This document shows positions 44,160 through 54,568 of a stretch of DNA of 64,000 bases, piece by piece. Position 1 is the stretch's first letter; every line of letters begins with the position of its first letter. Under the pieces are notes generated by a model. The model searched no databases. It was not told the DNA's origin and saw only the letters and a program-made list of their open reading frames with translations. This DNA comes from an uncultured Leptolyngbyaceae cyanobacterium (lineage in GTDB: Bacteria; Cyanobacteriota; Cyanobacteriia; Leptolyngbyales; Leptolyngbyaceae), in the NCBI GenBank assembly GCA_938023035.1, contig CALIDI010000021.1, forward strand, positions 62,001 through 126,000. The letters are read 5' to 3'. A program made the position numbers and the translations under genes.

Positions 44160-44941
44160 GATGCTTCCTCCTGAGTGTTAGATTCTGCAAGGCGACGACT
44201 TTTCGCGCCACAGACCGGACAGTTTGGGTCATGATAAGGCCGCCGCTTGGCAAACTCAGCGCGGCTCAAATCCATCGTTAATAATTGGGAATACAACGGC
44301 GTCCCCAAACCTGTAATCAGCTTAATGGCCTCTAATGCAGTGAGGCAGGCTAATGTTCCCGAAACGGCCCCTAGCACCCCAAAGCCACGTTTATCCCAAT
44401 CAGGTTTTTCAGGGAAAATACAGGACAAACAGGGCGTTAAACCTGGAACAATGGTGGTCAGGTAGGCATCCATATCATTCATAGCGGCTTCAACCATTGG
44501 TTTGCCCCAGCGCACACAGGCGGCATTGAGCAACTCTCGCTCCACAAAGTTATGGGCGCAATCCAACACGACATCAGCAGATTGTACAAGCGCATCTACG
44601 TTCTTATCTGTCACGTAGTCACAAATTGCATCAATCTGTACATCTGGATTAATCGCTTCCAGGGTGGCTTTTGCCTTGAAGACGCGGGGCTTACCCACCC
44701 AGTCGTGGGTCATCAAAACCTGGCGATTCATGTCATCCAGTCGCAGTTCCCCCCCCCGCAGGAGAATAAGGCGTCCGACCCCTGCCACTGCCAGGTAGAG
44801 TGCTGCTGTTGCCCCAAGTCCACCCACTCCAGTGACCAAAACCGTTGTATCTTTCAGTCGCTGCTGCGACTCTTCACCAAACCCAGGCAGCATGATTTGA
44901 CGACGATAGCGCTCTAATTCAGTTGGTGTCAGGGGTTGCAC
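44144..44941 (-). CDS. hesA: HesA, ThiF/MoeB-family adenylating enzyme
   Basis: A 265-residue E1-like protein. The ATP-binding motif VTGVGGLGATAALYLAVAGVG is near residue 35; R-x-x-R-x type residues RYRRQIMLPGF precede it. Zinc cysteines pair in LSCIFPEK and CPVCGAK. HesA is common in cyanobacterial nif clusters and probably serves Mo- or S-related steps of nitrogenase maturation, though the substrate is uncertain. The last codons contain a Shine-Dalgarno-like GGAGG for the overlapping 59-codon ORF. nifW lies upstream, 34 bases away. Confidence 0.92.
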   Translation of the reverse strand: MQPLTPTELERYRRQIMLPGFGEESQQRLKDTTVLVTGVGGLGATAALYLAVAGVGRLILLRGGELRLDDMNRQVLMTHDWVGKPRVFKAKATLEAINPDVQIDAICDYVTDKNVDALVQSADVVLDCAHNFVERELLNAACVRWGKPMVEAAMNDMDAYLTTIVPGLTPCLSCIFPEKPDWDKRGFGVLGAVSGTLACLTALEAIKLITGLGTPLYSQLLTMDLSRAEFAKRRPYHDPNCPVCGAKSRRLAESNTQEEASCWFQ

Positions 44942-44975
44942 GTTGCTATCTCCACTCAGTCATTTGGGGTTAAAG

Positions 44976-45293
44976 TTAATCGGAGCCAATTTCAGACAGT
45001 AAAACCACATTCTGGGGTTTGTCATTGAACACCTTGAACAGCTTTTCGTTCAGGGGTGAAGAGGTCGTAAAGGTGTTATAAGCCTGTTCCAGTGCTGCCT
45101 GGTAACGCTTCAGCTTCTCGGATTCATCTAGATCTGGAGATTCTGAGTCAATAGCTTTGATGAGAGAGGAAAACTTCTGGAGAATATGCAGCCGATTCAC
45201 ATTAACAAATTGTGGATCATAAGGAAGTCCGAAGAATTCAAGGTAATCTTCTGCATTAACCAGGCGATTAAATTGAGCCAGGGTTTTACTCAT
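44976..45293 (-). CDS. nifW: nitrogenase stabilising/protective protein NifW
   Basis: A 105-residue helical protein matching NifW (FNRLVNAEDYLEFFGLPYDP, then the conserved RLHILQKFS and FTTSSPLNEKLFKVF). NifW helps MoFe protein maturation and protects it from oxygen. The start overlaps the DUF683 stop by 4 bases (ATGA), indicating translational coupling. Both lie on the minus strand between the DUF269 gene and hesA. Confidence 0.95.
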   Translation of the reverse strand: MSKTLAQFNRLVNAEDYLEFFGLPYDPQFVNVNRLHILQKFSSLIKAIDSESPDLDESEKLKRYQAALEQAYNTFTTSSPLNEKLFKVFNDKPQNVVLLSEIGSD

Positions 45294-45511
45294 GGTTTCT
45301 GCTCCCGTTGCTTTAGCTGAGTTTTGAGTTGATCGATCTGCCGATAGATCTGGTAGGTCTCTGTTGCAGCTTCAATCAAACGTTCATAGTCGGTGGGTAA
45401 TCCTTCTGCTAGATCATGGAGATCCATTTTCATTTGGCCGGCTTTACTGTTCAGGCGCTTGATTTGATTTTTGAGTTCCTCAGTGGTGAGAATTTCTGTT
45501 GTTTGACCCAT
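45290..45511 (-). CDS. DUF683 (CCE_0567-like) small protein
   Basis: A 73-residue coiled-coil-like protein of the DUF683 family, conserved in nif clusters next to nifX/nifW. The pattern LKNQIKRLNSKAGQMKMDLHDLAEGLPTDYE matches the family. Relatives are metalloproteins with two antiparallel helices; the exact role in nitrogenase maturation is unknown. The stop overlaps the nifW start by 4 bases. The ribosome binding site GGAGG is present just before the ATG (GGAGGATTC). Confidence 0.92.
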   Translation of the reverse strand: MGQTTEILTTEELKNQIKRLNSKAGQMKMDLHDLAEGLPTDYERLIEAATETYQIYRQIDQLKTQLKQREQKP

Positions 45512-45529
45512 GAATCCTCCATTTTTTAA

Positions 45530-45620
45530 GTCGATTGATAGCCATAGCTAGCTGATTGAGGCCGGGGTGCAAGGGGGAAAGACTAGCTAGGGGCACTACC
45601 CCCTCACCCCCTTAACCTTC
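45530..45620 (+). repeat. dispersed repeat R3, copy 4
   Basis: Contains GATAGCCATAGCTAGCTGATTGAGG, GGGGTGCAAGGG, then a GGGGCACTACCCCCTCACCCCC stretch with internal inverted symmetry. It sits between the DUF269 and DUF683 genes, inside the nif operon. Confidence 0.55.
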
Positions 45621-45690
45621 AATGCGGCAGGCAACCTGGCAATCACTATCGATCTTTGATTTGCCTTTTTAGCCGTCAGAAATCTAAACC

Positions 45691-46158
45691 TTAGAGCCTG
45701 CCAACTTCAGGAAAGCGGTTTGCCAGATTAATGCCAGATTCAATTATTTTTTGGCCCTCTGCCTCTAGCTTTTCCAGAGAGTCAAACCCAAACCGTTGGG
45801 CATCCCGCAGGGTTTTGGAGACGACTAGCAGGCGACCAGAAAAAACCAGTGCCCAGCCAAATCCCTCATGGCTTAAGTCGATGACGACCTGACAAAGGAG
45901 TCCGGTTTTTTCTTCAATTTGGTGGGCGATCGCCCGGTAGAATGCCAAAATCCGTCCTTTGGTGATAGGGTCTACATCCCCTTCTACCGAAATTTCGCGT
46001 TTCTGAGCTTTACTGACCACATAGGGTTTCAGCAATAATTCATCAGACCAGTTGCGATAGGTGCCGTAGGGATCGTTGGCACGAATTTGTTGGACGATCG
46101 CCTTCAAGAAGGGGCTATTTGCTGTATCCGTTGGAGTTGGAGTTGTGGTAGCGGTCAT
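45691..46158 (-). CDS. NifX-associated DUF269 protein
   Basis: A 155-residue protein of the NifX-associated nitrogen fixation family (DUF269): FLKAIVQQIRANDPYGTYRNWSDE, then VEGDVDPITKGRILAFYRAIA and SHEGFGWALVFSGRL. It is a regular partner of NifX in nif operons; the biochemical role is unproven. The start overlaps the nifX stop by 4 bases (ATGA), so the two are translationally coupled. A 179-base gap with an R3 repeat separates it from DUF683. Confidence 0.93.
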   Translation of the reverse strand: MTATTTPTPTDTANSPFLKAIVQQIRANDPYGTYRNWSDELLLKPYVVSKAQKREISVEGDVDPITKGRILAFYRAIAHQIEEKTGLLCQVVIDLSHEGFGWALVFSGRLLVVSKTLRDAQRFGFDSLEKLEAEGQKIIESGINLANRFPEVGRL

Positions 46159-46574
46159 AGGGTTACTTCTTCCTTTGTATCATCAAGTTCATCTAGGGCG
46201 GGACTACGTTGCAACAAGGCTTTTCTCAGCCAAGGTGGGGGACTACCGTTCAGGGTTTGCACCAGTTTCGTCAGAACATCTGTAATTTCTTGTTCTTCCG
46301 ACTGGGCTTTGATGGGGGTAATGTGCTGCTTGATCAGGCGTGCTGCTGCACTCCCCCCAATCGTTGATACATAAACGATAGTGCAATCATGAAGCGCTTC
46401 AATTTTGGGCAATAATTTATCTTCGTTGCCATCTTCATTTAAGTTGCCATCAAACTTTAAGGTTTCAACAAATCGATAGTCTGTTTGATTGACCTCATAC
46501 ACATCAATTTTTTTAGCTGATCCGAAGTGGGAATTGATATGAATGTTGTCACTGGTTGTGAAGGCAATTTTCAT
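46155..46574 (-). CDS. nifX: nitrogenase cofactor carrier NifX
   Basis: A 139-residue NifX protein. It starts MKIAFTTSDNIHINSHFGSAKKIDVYEV, with the His-Phe-Gly-Ser cofactor-binding region, and continues with VYVSTIGGSAAARLIKQHI. NifX shuttles NifB-co and VK-cluster precursors to NifEN. The ATG at 46574 has an ideal ribosome binding site (AAAGGAGGAG), so a 20-codon longer frame is rejected. The C-terminus after about residue 115 continues as a charged tail. It lies 120 bases after nifN. Confidence 0.95.
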   Translation of the reverse strand: MKIAFTTSDNIHINSHFGSAKKIDVYEVNQTDYRFVETLKFDGNLNEDGNEDKLLPKIEALHDCTIVYVSTIGGSAAARLIKQHITPIKAQSEEQEITDVLTKLVQTLNGSPPPWLRKALLQRSPALDELDDTKEEVTL

Positions 46575-46694
46575 GGGATCTCCTCCTTTAATTAAGATGG
46601 AAGGTGATGAACCTGCTGTTTTGAATGATTTCACCTACTCAAAATCTAAAACTCAAAACCTTCTGGTAAGCCATGGTGGAAATAAGCCTGCTGC

Positions 46695-48059
46695 TTAAAA
46701 AGCTTGAAACACAGAAAATTTTTCACTTTGCATTTTGCATTCCGCGTAGGGGTACGCGTGCCGGACATGATTTTCTTCCTGTTCTAAAAACAAATTACCC
46801 AGGTCAAACAGCAACTGCATAACGCCACGATAGCCAACGGTGCAGCGTTGACCGTTGCCGAGGCGATCAAAAATGGGAAAGCCCAGACGATAGAGGGGGC
46901 TGTGCAGACGACGGGCGATCGCCGCGACATTAGAGTTACCAATCAACAAATCAGAGCCAGCGGCCAACTGCTCAAAGTCTTCCAAATCGCCAATGACGAC
47001 CGTTTCTACCGGGAGTCTTTCCAGCAATGGGGATTTGGTAGTGGTCACGGCTGCCTGAACCTCTGCCCCCATGCTTTGCAGAAAGTAAACCGTTGACCCG
47101 AGCAAGTCGGGTTCTAGTGCCAGGGATACCCGTTTGCGTCCAAAAAAGAAGTGGGTATCCAGCATGGCATCTTGCAGTTGAGTCCGCTGGCGACGATATT
47201 TATCGGGGACAGGCAACCCACTCAAGTCTGCCAATCCCTCTAAGAAGTTATCCACCGCATCCAGAGTATTCAAACTAGGAAAGACCTCATAGGGAATGCC
47301 GAACCGCGTCTGTAGGGCCTCTGCGGCATTTCGCATACTCTCGCCCAATGCCAGCGTGTAAACCGAACTGCCAATTTCCCGCAGCTCTGCCAAGCTGGTG
47401 CCGCCACTGGTAACCGTGTTGTAAGAGTCATCTAAATGCCCATCTAGGGAGAGAGACAGGTCAGGAACCGCGATCGCGCTCAAGCCAAAGGCTGCCACGA
47501 TTTCTTTAATTTCCTGGACATCTCCTGGTGCAAAGGCAGAACTGATCAGAAGCGTGATTTGATCGGGGCGGGTTTCTCCGGGTTGGGGCAACTCCCTGAG
47601 AATGCTTTCAACCGTCGCCGCAAAACCATCCTGTAGCGCACCTTTGAAATCTGGTGTAGAGACAAAGACGATGGGTAAATCATGGAGTTCAGGATGACGT
47701 TTACGAATAGTTTGCAAAATCCCTGTCATATCATCCCCACGGGTTTCGGTTAATCCCGTGGTGCACAGTCCAATCATCGACGGCTTTGACTTTTCCACTA
47801 ACGTCAAAATGGCCTGCTCAACATTTTCTTCACCCCCCAGGATTGTGCTGACTTCGGTCATGGCAGTGGTTGACAGAGGAATGGCCTCCCGAAAGTGGCG
47901 GACGAGCATGACTTTGGCAAAGGCGGTGCAACCCTGGGAGCCATGAAACAGGGGCATGATACCTTTGAGTCCCAGAAATGCCAGGGCAGCACCCAGGGGC
48001 TGGCTCTGCTTGAGGGGATTGACCGCAACGGATTTTCTTGGTGTTGTAATAGTTGCCAT
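46695..48059 (-). CDS. nifN: nitrogenase FeMo-co scaffold subunit NifN
   Basis: A 454-residue NifN. Cluster-site and family motifs are KQSQPLGAALAFLGLKG, FHGSQGCTAFAKV, LCTTGLTETRGDD and SLNTLDAVDNFL. NifN pairs with NifE as the scaffold that completes FeMo-co. The ATG at 48059 overlaps the nifE stop by one base (TAATG). The last 24 residues (HVRHAYPYAECKMQSEKFSVFQAF) fall outside the usual NifN end and are encoded by sequence matching a non-coding repeat at 34499-34546. The true functional C-terminus may be near residue 430. Confidence 0.95.
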   Translation of the reverse strand: MATITTPRKSVAVNPLKQSQPLGAALAFLGLKGIMPLFHGSQGCTAFAKVMLVRHFREAIPLSTTAMTEVSTILGGEENVEQAILTLVEKSKPSMIGLCTTGLTETRGDDMTGILQTIRKRHPELHDLPIVFVSTPDFKGALQDGFAATVESILRELPQPGETRPDQITLLISSAFAPGDVQEIKEIVAAFGLSAIAVPDLSLSLDGHLDDSYNTVTSGGTSLAELREIGSSVYTLALGESMRNAAEALQTRFGIPYEVFPSLNTLDAVDNFLEGLADLSGLPVPDKYRRQRTQLQDAMLDTHFFFGRKRVSLALEPDLLGSTVYFLQSMGAEVQAAVTTTKSPLLERLPVETVVIGDLEDFEQLAAGSDLLIGNSNVAAIARRLHSPLYRLGFPIFDRLGNGQRCTVGYRGVMQLLFDLGNLFLEQEENHVRHAYPYAECKMQSEKFSVFQAF

Positions 48060-49438
48060 TAAATGACCTCCGTATCCCACGGGGCTGGTTTGCGAACTTG
48101 TGCCCAAACTGGGCTATACAGAGCTTCTTCTAGCTCTCGGGCCATTTCCACCATGCCGACATAGCCCGCATAGGGATGGTGACGCTCTTGGTTGATGTCG
48201 AGAAAAGGAATTTTGGCTTTCAGCGCAGTGTACTGGTTCCGCCCACCGGCAATCAGCATGTCAGCTTTGGTTTGGGCAATTACCCGCAGAAGTTCCTGGG
48301 CATTGCCTTTTTCCAGCATGATGCCGTCTTGACCCAATAATTCTCTAATGCGGGCCTTATCTTCTTCGGTGCTTTTCTTGGTGCTGGTGGCGCACACTTC
48401 CATACCCAGATCTTTTGCCGCAGAAATGATGGACCAGCTTTTTACTCCGCCGGTGTAAAGCACCACGCGCTTGCCTTTCAAGCGAGCGCGATAGGGTGCC
48501 AGCGCATCATCTAATCGATGGGTTTCTTCGGTGATGAGTTGTTCGACTCGTTGTTGCAAATCCGCATCCCCTAACCTGGCAGCAATATTGCGCAAACAGC
48601 GGTTCATGTCGGCCACCCCGTAGAAAGATTCTTCGATATAGGGAATGCCGTAGCGCTCCTCCATTTTGCGGGCCATGTTGATCAGGGCTTTGGAGCAGAT
48701 CATCACGTTGAGTTTAGCCCGGTGGGAGCAGGCAATATCCTGATAGCGCCCATCGCCGGTAATTTGAGCCAAAACTCGAATTCCCAATTTCTCAAACAGG
48801 GGCAACACACCCCACAGTTCGCCGGCAATGTTGTACTCTCCAATCAGGTTGATGTCGTAGGGGGTGGTATACTCTGGTTCCCGTGTGCCGACCACATATT
48901 CCAGCAGACTTTCTCCTCCGACCCGGTTGCCTAAATTTTTACTGCCAATAAACCCAGGAGAATTTACAGGAACAACAGGCACGCCGGTCTTCTCTGCCGC
49001 TTTCTGGCACACGGCATCTAGGTCATCCCCAATCAGGGCAGTGACGCAGGTGGAGTAGACAAATACGGCGGCGGGATTATAGCGCTCTTTTACCTCCAGA
49101 ATGGCTTTGTAGAGCTTTTTCTCACCACCGAAGATGACATCATTTTCATTCAGGTCAGTTGTGAAGCCCATTTTGTAAAGCATTGGGCCAGAAGAAAGGC
49201 TGCCACGACTGCCCCAGGAGTTTCCAGCACAGGCGATGGGGCCATGCACCAGATGGGCGGCATCCGTAATCGGCACCAGGGCAATCATCGCTCCATCAAA
49301 GGCGCAACCTCCTTGGGCAGCTCCAGGTTGGGCTACCTGAGTGCAGGATTTATTCTTACCTTTGCCTTCTTTTTTGTGATTGTGTTCACAAGCCGACTCG
49401 CTCAGGAGTTCGTTGATTTTGCCTTGAGTGAGTTTCAT
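48059..49438 (-). CDS. nifE: nitrogenase FeMo-co scaffold subunit NifE
   Basis: A 459-residue NifE. The N-terminus has [31 protein letters not shown], followed by [30 protein letters not shown] and LFVD-like motifs typical of NifE. Together with NifN it forms the alpha2beta2 scaffold that receives NifB-co and hands FeMo-co to NifDK. The gap upstream (263 bases to the Mo-dependent-nitrogenase family gene) probably contains a promoter, because it is the largest gap of the nifE-nifX section. nifN overlaps its stop by one base. Confidence 0.96.
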   Translation of the reverse strand: MKLTQGKINELLSESACEHNHKKEGKGKNKSCTQVAQPGAAQGGCAFDGAMIALVPITDAAHLVHGPIACAGNSWGSRGSLSSGPMLYKMGFTTDLNENDVIFGGEKKLYKAILEVKERYNPAAVFVYSTCVTALIGDDLDAVCQKAAEKTGVPVVPVNSPGFIGSKNLGNRVGGESLLEYVVGTREPEYTTPYDINLIGEYNIAGELWGVLPLFEKLGIRVLAQITGDGRYQDIACSHRAKLNVMICSKALINMARKMEERYGIPYIEESFYGVADMNRCLRNIAARLGDADLQQRVEQLITEETHRLDDALAPYRARLKGKRVVLYTGGVKSWSIISAAKDLGMEVCATSTKKSTEEDKARIRELLGQDGIMLEKGNAQELLRVIAQTKADMLIAGGRNQYTALKAKIPFLDINQERHHPYAGYVGMVEMARELEEALYSPVWAQVRKPAPWDTEVI

Positions 49439-49701
49439 GGAAGTAGGAGGGGTAAAGGGGTGGAGAGGGATAACTGAAGGAAGTGGTGTTGCTTAATGAA
49501 GGGATGAATTGGGGGGCTATCCAGATTCAGCAACGTCAAGGAAGCTTTTTAGATCTCAGATTTTTACAGAAGGGGATAGAGGTTAGAGGGCAGAGAACCG
49601 GATAAAAAAGACTGGAGGATCGAGGTTTGCGTTTCTTCATTTGTCCTAACTGTTATGGCTGTTGCCATTCAAGACATCTGAGGTTGAGCATTTCAGATGG
49701 A
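49439..49701 (-). promoter_or_regulatory. nifE upstream region
   Basis: A 263-base spacer before nifE on the minus strand. A separate nifE promoter is likely from the gap size, but I cannot point to a definite -10/-35 pair, and no NtcA-type GTA-N8-TAC site was found. Confidence 0.3.
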
Positions 49702-49995
49702 TTAGCAGATGTATTTTTCAATGTCTTCACCGCAAACATCTGAGAGATAGCTAAGGGCGCGAAAGCGGAGGGAAACAAATTCGTTGTAGAAGGGGTTCAG
49801 TTCACACAGGGGCGGGGTATGGAAGGGGTGGCCGAATAGGGTGAAGCGACGCTCGAAGGGGCAGGTGCAGGGAATCAGTTGACAGATCAGATGGGCAACA
49901 CGCGGGTTATGAATTTCGAGGCGATCAATCCAGTGGCGGATGGGTGTGAGAAAACCAACGAGAGGCGAGGTAGAGGGATGGAAAAGAGTAGCCAT
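49702..49995 (-). CDS. Mo-dependent nitrogenase family protein
   Basis: A 97-residue protein matching the cyanobacterial Mo-dependent nitrogenase C-terminal domain family: LFHPSTSPLVGFLTPIRHWIDRLEI, then the conserved VAHLICQLIPCTCPFERRFTLFG and LPPLCELNPFYNE-type segment (here FHTPPLCELNPFY). It contains six cysteines, two of them in CTCPFER. Despite its name it is not part of the nitrogenase enzyme itself; its function is unknown. It lies between nifK and nifE, separated from nifK by a stable stem-loop. Confidence 0.88.
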   Translation of the reverse strand: MATLFHPSTSPLVGFLTPIRHWIDRLEIHNPRVAHLICQLIPCTCPFERRFTLFGHPFHTPPLCELNPFYNEFVSLRFRALSYLSDVCGEDIEKYIC

Positions 49996-50022
49996 AGGAA
50001 GGAAAGGGGGATAGGAGGTAAA

Positions 50023-50067
50023 GGCGGGTTGACAATCAGATTTGATAACGATTGATTGAAACCCGCC
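50023..50067 (-). terminator. long stem-loop after nifK
   Basis: On the minus strand GGCGGGTT (50067-50060) plus CAATCA (50058-50053) pair with TGATTG (50038-50033) plus AACCCGCC (50030-50023), about 14 base pairs with a small internal bulge and a 14-base loop. It starts 14 bases after the nifK stop. A TTTACC follows, with no long T run, so it may be an RNA-stabilising or partial-termination structure for nifHDK rather than a full terminator. Confidence 0.6.
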
Positions 50068-50080
50068 CGTACAGGGGAGA

Positions 50081-51619
50081 TTAGCGAATCAGGTCATAGG
50101 AGATGTCTGTTTTCGCTGGGATGATGGTGTTGCGATCGAGTTCATCCAGGATTGTGTTCACCACCCAATTCAGAATGTTGATGGTGCCCTGGTAGCCGTA
50201 AGTGGCGTAGCGGTGCAGGTGATGGCGATCGAAGATGGGATAGCCAATTCGCACCATAGGGGTGTGGGTATCGCGCCATAGGTATTTGCCGTAGGAGTTG
50301 CCGATGAAGAAGTCAACGGGTTCTGTGAACAGCAAGGAGCGCATGTGCCACAGGTCTTTACCACCCCAGATGGTAGCACCGGCCCCAAAGGGGCTGGAAT
50401 CGAGCAGGGCACGTAGCTCTGCTTCAAACTCTTCGTTGCTGTTGGTTACCACAATGTGTATGGGTTCTGCACCCACTTCTAACAAAAATTGGGTTAAACC
50501 AATCACTAAATCAGGATCCCCATAGTGAGCAACCTTTTTCCCATGTAACCAAGCTTGAGAGTCTGTCAAAGCATCTACTGCGCGACCCCGTTCTTCTTCT
50601 AGCTCTTTGGGAATGGGCTTGCCGGTTAAGGCAGACAATTTCATTAAGAACTCATCGGTGCCGCGAATCCCAACAGGGCGATTCACGTAGGTCTTTTGAC
50701 CCCACTCTTTCTCGATATATTCACGAGTTTTGATGGTGGAATATGCCTGGAAGGCGATTGTGGCTTCTCCATTAATTGAATCTGCCGCATCTTCTAGCTT
50801 TGTCCCACCTGGATACATGTTGTATTCCCCAGTATTGGGAGAATCCAAGTATTCTGAATTGTCTGCTAGTAGCGTGTAGTCAATGCCCATCAACGTGGCA
50901 ATGCGCTTGATTTCTCGCAGGTTGCCAATGTAGGTTTCAAATCCAGGGATGAAGTTGATCTTACCGTTGGTACTTTCTGCCTTTTTGTCTTTGGTCAGGT
51001 TGGTCAGAATCCCCTTCATCATGTTGTCGTAGCCCGTGATGTGGGAGCCGACAAAGCTGGGGGTGTGGGCATAGGGCACTGGAAATTCTTGCGGTACTGA
51101 CCCCGCTGTCTTAGCGTTGGTGATGAAGGCTTGCAGGTCATCTCCGATGACTTCTGCCATGCAGGTGGTGCAAAGAGCAATCATTTTGGGCTTATACAGG
51201 TTGTAACTGTTTGCCAGGCCCTCAATCAAGTTGTTTTGTCCACCAAAGACTGCTGCATCCTCAGTCATGGAAGACGAGACTGCCGAGAAGGGTTCTTTAA
51301 AGTGCCGAGTGAAGTGGCTGCGGAAATAGGCAACACACCCCTGGGAACCATGGACAAAGGGCAGGGTACCTTCAAAGCCAACGGCTGCCAGGATAGCACC
51401 GAGGGGCTGACAAGCTTTAGCAGGGTTAACAGTTAGTGCTTCCCGGGCAAAGTTTTTCTCCCGGTATTCCCAGGTTTTTGTCCACTCTGCCGTTTGAGCT
51501 ACTAAGTCGGGATCATGTCCGCCTTCAAACTCTTTCTTTGCAGCAAACAGTTCCTGATATTCGTCCTGGTGGAATAATTCAGCGTGATCTTTGATGCGAT
51601 CGATGTTGTTCTGAGCCAT
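50081..51619 (-). CDS. nifK: nitrogenase MoFe protein beta subunit NifK
   Basis: A 512-residue NifK. P-cluster cysteines are Cys70 ([11 protein letters not shown]), Cys95 ([10 protein letters not shown]) and Cys153 ([13 protein letters not shown]), at the same numbers as in Azotobacter. LALSLPVHGSQG-type and [11 protein letters not shown] segments follow the family. NifDK is the catalytic component that reduces N2 to ammonia. The ribosome binding site GGAG precedes the ATG (GGAGAACATCCATC), similar to those of fdxB and fdxH. It lies 114 bases after nifD and is followed by the stem-loop at 50023-50067. Confidence 0.98.
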   Translation of the reverse strand: MAQNNIDRIKDHAELFHQDEYQELFAAKKEFEGGHDPDLVAQTAEWTKTWEYREKNFAREALTVNPAKACQPLGAILAAVGFEGTLPFVHGSQGCVAYFRSHFTRHFKEPFSAVSSSMTEDAAVFGGQNNLIEGLANSYNLYKPKMIALCTTCMAEVIGDDLQAFITNAKTAGSVPQEFPVPYAHTPSFVGSHITGYDNMMKGILTNLTKDKKAESTNGKINFIPGFETYIGNLREIKRIATLMGIDYTLLADNSEYLDSPNTGEYNMYPGGTKLEDAADSINGEATIAFQAYSTIKTREYIEKEWGQKTYVNRPVGIRGTDEFLMKLSALTGKPIPKELEEERGRAVDALTDSQAWLHGKKVAHYGDPDLVIGLTQFLLEVGAEPIHIVVTNSNEEFEAELRALLDSSPFGAGATIWGGKDLWHMRSLLFTEPVDFFIGNSYGKYLWRDTHTPMVRIGYPIFDRHHLHRYATYGYQGTINILNWVVNTILDELDRNTIIPAKTDISYDLIR

Positions 51620-51733
51620 GATGGATGTTCTCCAAAGTTGATCAGGGAGGGGGGAGGGAAGGGGATAGGGGGGAGGGACAGGGGCGGAGCCAGAAGTTTA
51701 AGGCTCAATCACCCTGTGCCCTCATCACCCCGT

Positions 51734-53218
51734 TTACTCTTCAGTTGTTTTCCACGGTGCACCAATCAGGCTCCAGGTGGGGCTGTTGAGTGCGAGATCC
51801 ATATCGCGGGCGAAGATGGCGAAGCCGTCGTAACCGTGGTACGGCCCAGAGTAATCCCAGGAGTGCATTTGGCGGAAGGGAAGCGCCATTTTTTGGAAGA
51901 CATACTTTTCTTTGATGCCAGAAGCTACCAGGTCAGGCTTCAGTTCTTTAATGAATGCTTCAAACTCATAGGCGGAAACGTCATCGTAAATCAGGGTGCC
52001 GTTTTCCACGTAGTGTGTAGTGCGCTTATAGTCGTCGTTGTGCCCAAACTCATAGCCTGTGCTGATGAGCTGCATTCCTAGGTCATGGAAGGCGGGAACA
52101 ACGTGGCGGGGACGCAATCCTCCTACCATTAGAGCCACCGTTTTGCCTTCTAAGCGGGGACCGTATTTGGCAATCACGGCTGCGGTTTGGGCTTCGTATT
52201 TGGCGATGACGGCTTCTGCCTTTGCCTGGATGGTTTCGTCGAAGCGGGCGGCAATGGTTCTGAGGGATTCGGCAATTTGGGTTGGGCCAAAGAAGTTATA
52301 TTCCAGCCAGGGAATCCCGTAGGCTTCTTCCATATGGCGGGAGATATAGTTCATTGAGCGGTAGCAGTGAACCAGATTCAGCTTTACAGAAGGGGTGTTA
52401 ATCATCTCATGCAGGGTGCCATCCCCTGACCACTGAGCCACTACCCGCAGACCAATTTCTTCTAAAAGAATGCGGCTGGACCAGGCATCTCCACCAATGT
52501 TGTAGTCACCGATGATAGCAATGTCGTAGGGAGTGCCCTCAGGAGCAGTTCCCTCTTTTTTGGCTTTGTCATATTGAGGGAAAACCCAGTCGCGCACCGA
52601 ATCGTTGGCGATGTGGTGTCCCAGGGATTGAGAGACTCCCCGGAACCCTTCGCAACGGACAGGAACGACTGTTTTGCCAATTTCTCTAGCAGACTTTTTG
52701 GCGACAGCTTCAATGTCATCGCCAATCAGTCCAATTGGGCATTCTGATTGAATAGAAATGCCTCGGTTGAGGGGGAATAGTTCTTCGAGTTCGGTGATTA
52801 GTTTGGCTAGTTTTTTGTCTCCTCCAAACACAATGTCGCGTTCCTGGAAGTCGGAGGTAAATTGCATGGTACCGAAGGTATCAATGCCGGTGGTGCCAAT
52901 GTAGTAGTTGCGACGACCCGACCAGGAGTAGTAACCACAACCGACAGGCCCGTGACTGATGTGAATCATGTCTTTGATGGGGCCCCAAACGACGCCTTTA
53001 GACCCGGCGTAGGCACAACCGCGAGTCGTCATGGAACCGGGAACCGATTTGATGTTGGACTTGACGCCGCAATCAGATTTGCCTTCTTCGTAAACATTCA
53101 GATGCTTTTCCCGTTTTTTCTTGGCTTTATCGGGATAGGCTTCCAGAACTTCTTTGATCAGTTCTTTTTTCGTAACAACGGGATTCTCTTCAAGAGTAGC
53201 GGATTCGGGAGGTGTCAT
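51734..53218 (-). CDS. nifD: nitrogenase MoFe protein alpha subunit NifD
   Basis: A 494-residue NifD. P-cluster cysteines are Cys68 ([10 protein letters not shown]), Cys94 ([11 protein letters not shown]) and Cys160 ([14 protein letters not shown]); the FeMo-co Cys is in LVHCYRS and the FeMo-co His in [13 protein letters not shown]. The gene is intact with no inserted element, unlike the nifD of many heterocyst formers. ATG 53218 is fixed by homology and by GAGAGG 7 bases upstream; a 36-codon longer frame reading into Ser/Pro-rich sequence is rejected. A 172-base gap separates it from nifH. Confidence 0.98.
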   Translation of the reverse strand: MTPPESATLEENPVVTKKELIKEVLEAYPDKAKKKREKHLNVYEEGKSDCGVKSNIKSVPGSMTTRGCAYAGSKGVVWGPIKDMIHISHGPVGCGYYSWSGRRNYYIGTTGIDTFGTMQFTSDFQERDIVFGGDKKLAKLITELEELFPLNRGISIQSECPIGLIGDDIEAVAKKSAREIGKTVVPVRCEGFRGVSQSLGHHIANDSVRDWVFPQYDKAKKEGTAPEGTPYDIAIIGDYNIGGDAWSSRILLEEIGLRVVAQWSGDGTLHEMINTPSVKLNLVHCYRSMNYISRHMEEAYGIPWLEYNFFGPTQIAESLRTIAARFDETIQAKAEAVIAKYEAQTAAVIAKYGPRLEGKTVALMVGGLRPRHVVPAFHDLGMQLISTGYEFGHNDDYKRTTHYVENGTLIYDDVSAYEFEAFIKELKPDLVASGIKEKYVFQKMALPFRQMHSWDYSGPYHGYDGFAIFARDMDLALNSPTWSLIGAPWKTTEE

Positions 53219-53390
53219 AGTCTGCCTCTCTGGATAGTGGGTAAAGGATGGAGGGGAAGAAGGAGAGGGGAGGGGTGGAAGAGTGGAGAAGTGGAGGGGT
53301 AAAGGGGCGGAGCAATCATTACCCATCGCCCCCTTTACCTAATCACTCCATCACCCCGTTCCCTTCAGGGCCGGTGATCTGTCGGAACTA

Positions 53391-54317
<927 letters not shown>

Positions 54318-54393
54318 TTATGAGTGGACATCAGTCAACCAGTGTTAGCTAGCTACAAATCAGGATGTTGTAGACGACTGGGTTAGGGGGTTG

Positions 54394-54422
54394 GGTGCGA
54401 TCGCACCAGGGGGCGATCGCCC
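54394..54422. promoter_or_regulatory. two HIP1-centred palindromes in the nifH leader
   Basis: GGTGCGATCGCACC (54394-54407) and GGGCGATCGCCC (54411-54422) are perfect 14- and 12-bp palindromes, 3 bases apart, about 110-130 bases upstream of the nifH ATG. HIP1 sites are common in this genome, so this may be chance, but each extends beyond the core octamer. They could form RNA hairpins in the leader or affect the promoter. Confidence 0.5.
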
Positions 54423-54568
54423 AACCGGGATAGATAAAATTTGGGGATTGTTCATGAATTAAAGGGACAGGGTTAGAGATAAGAGTGTGGTAGGGCGAAG
54501 AGGGGGTCGGGTAATTTCCCGACTTCTTCTCGTCTTCCACTCACTCACCGATTCCTCCACACCTTGAC

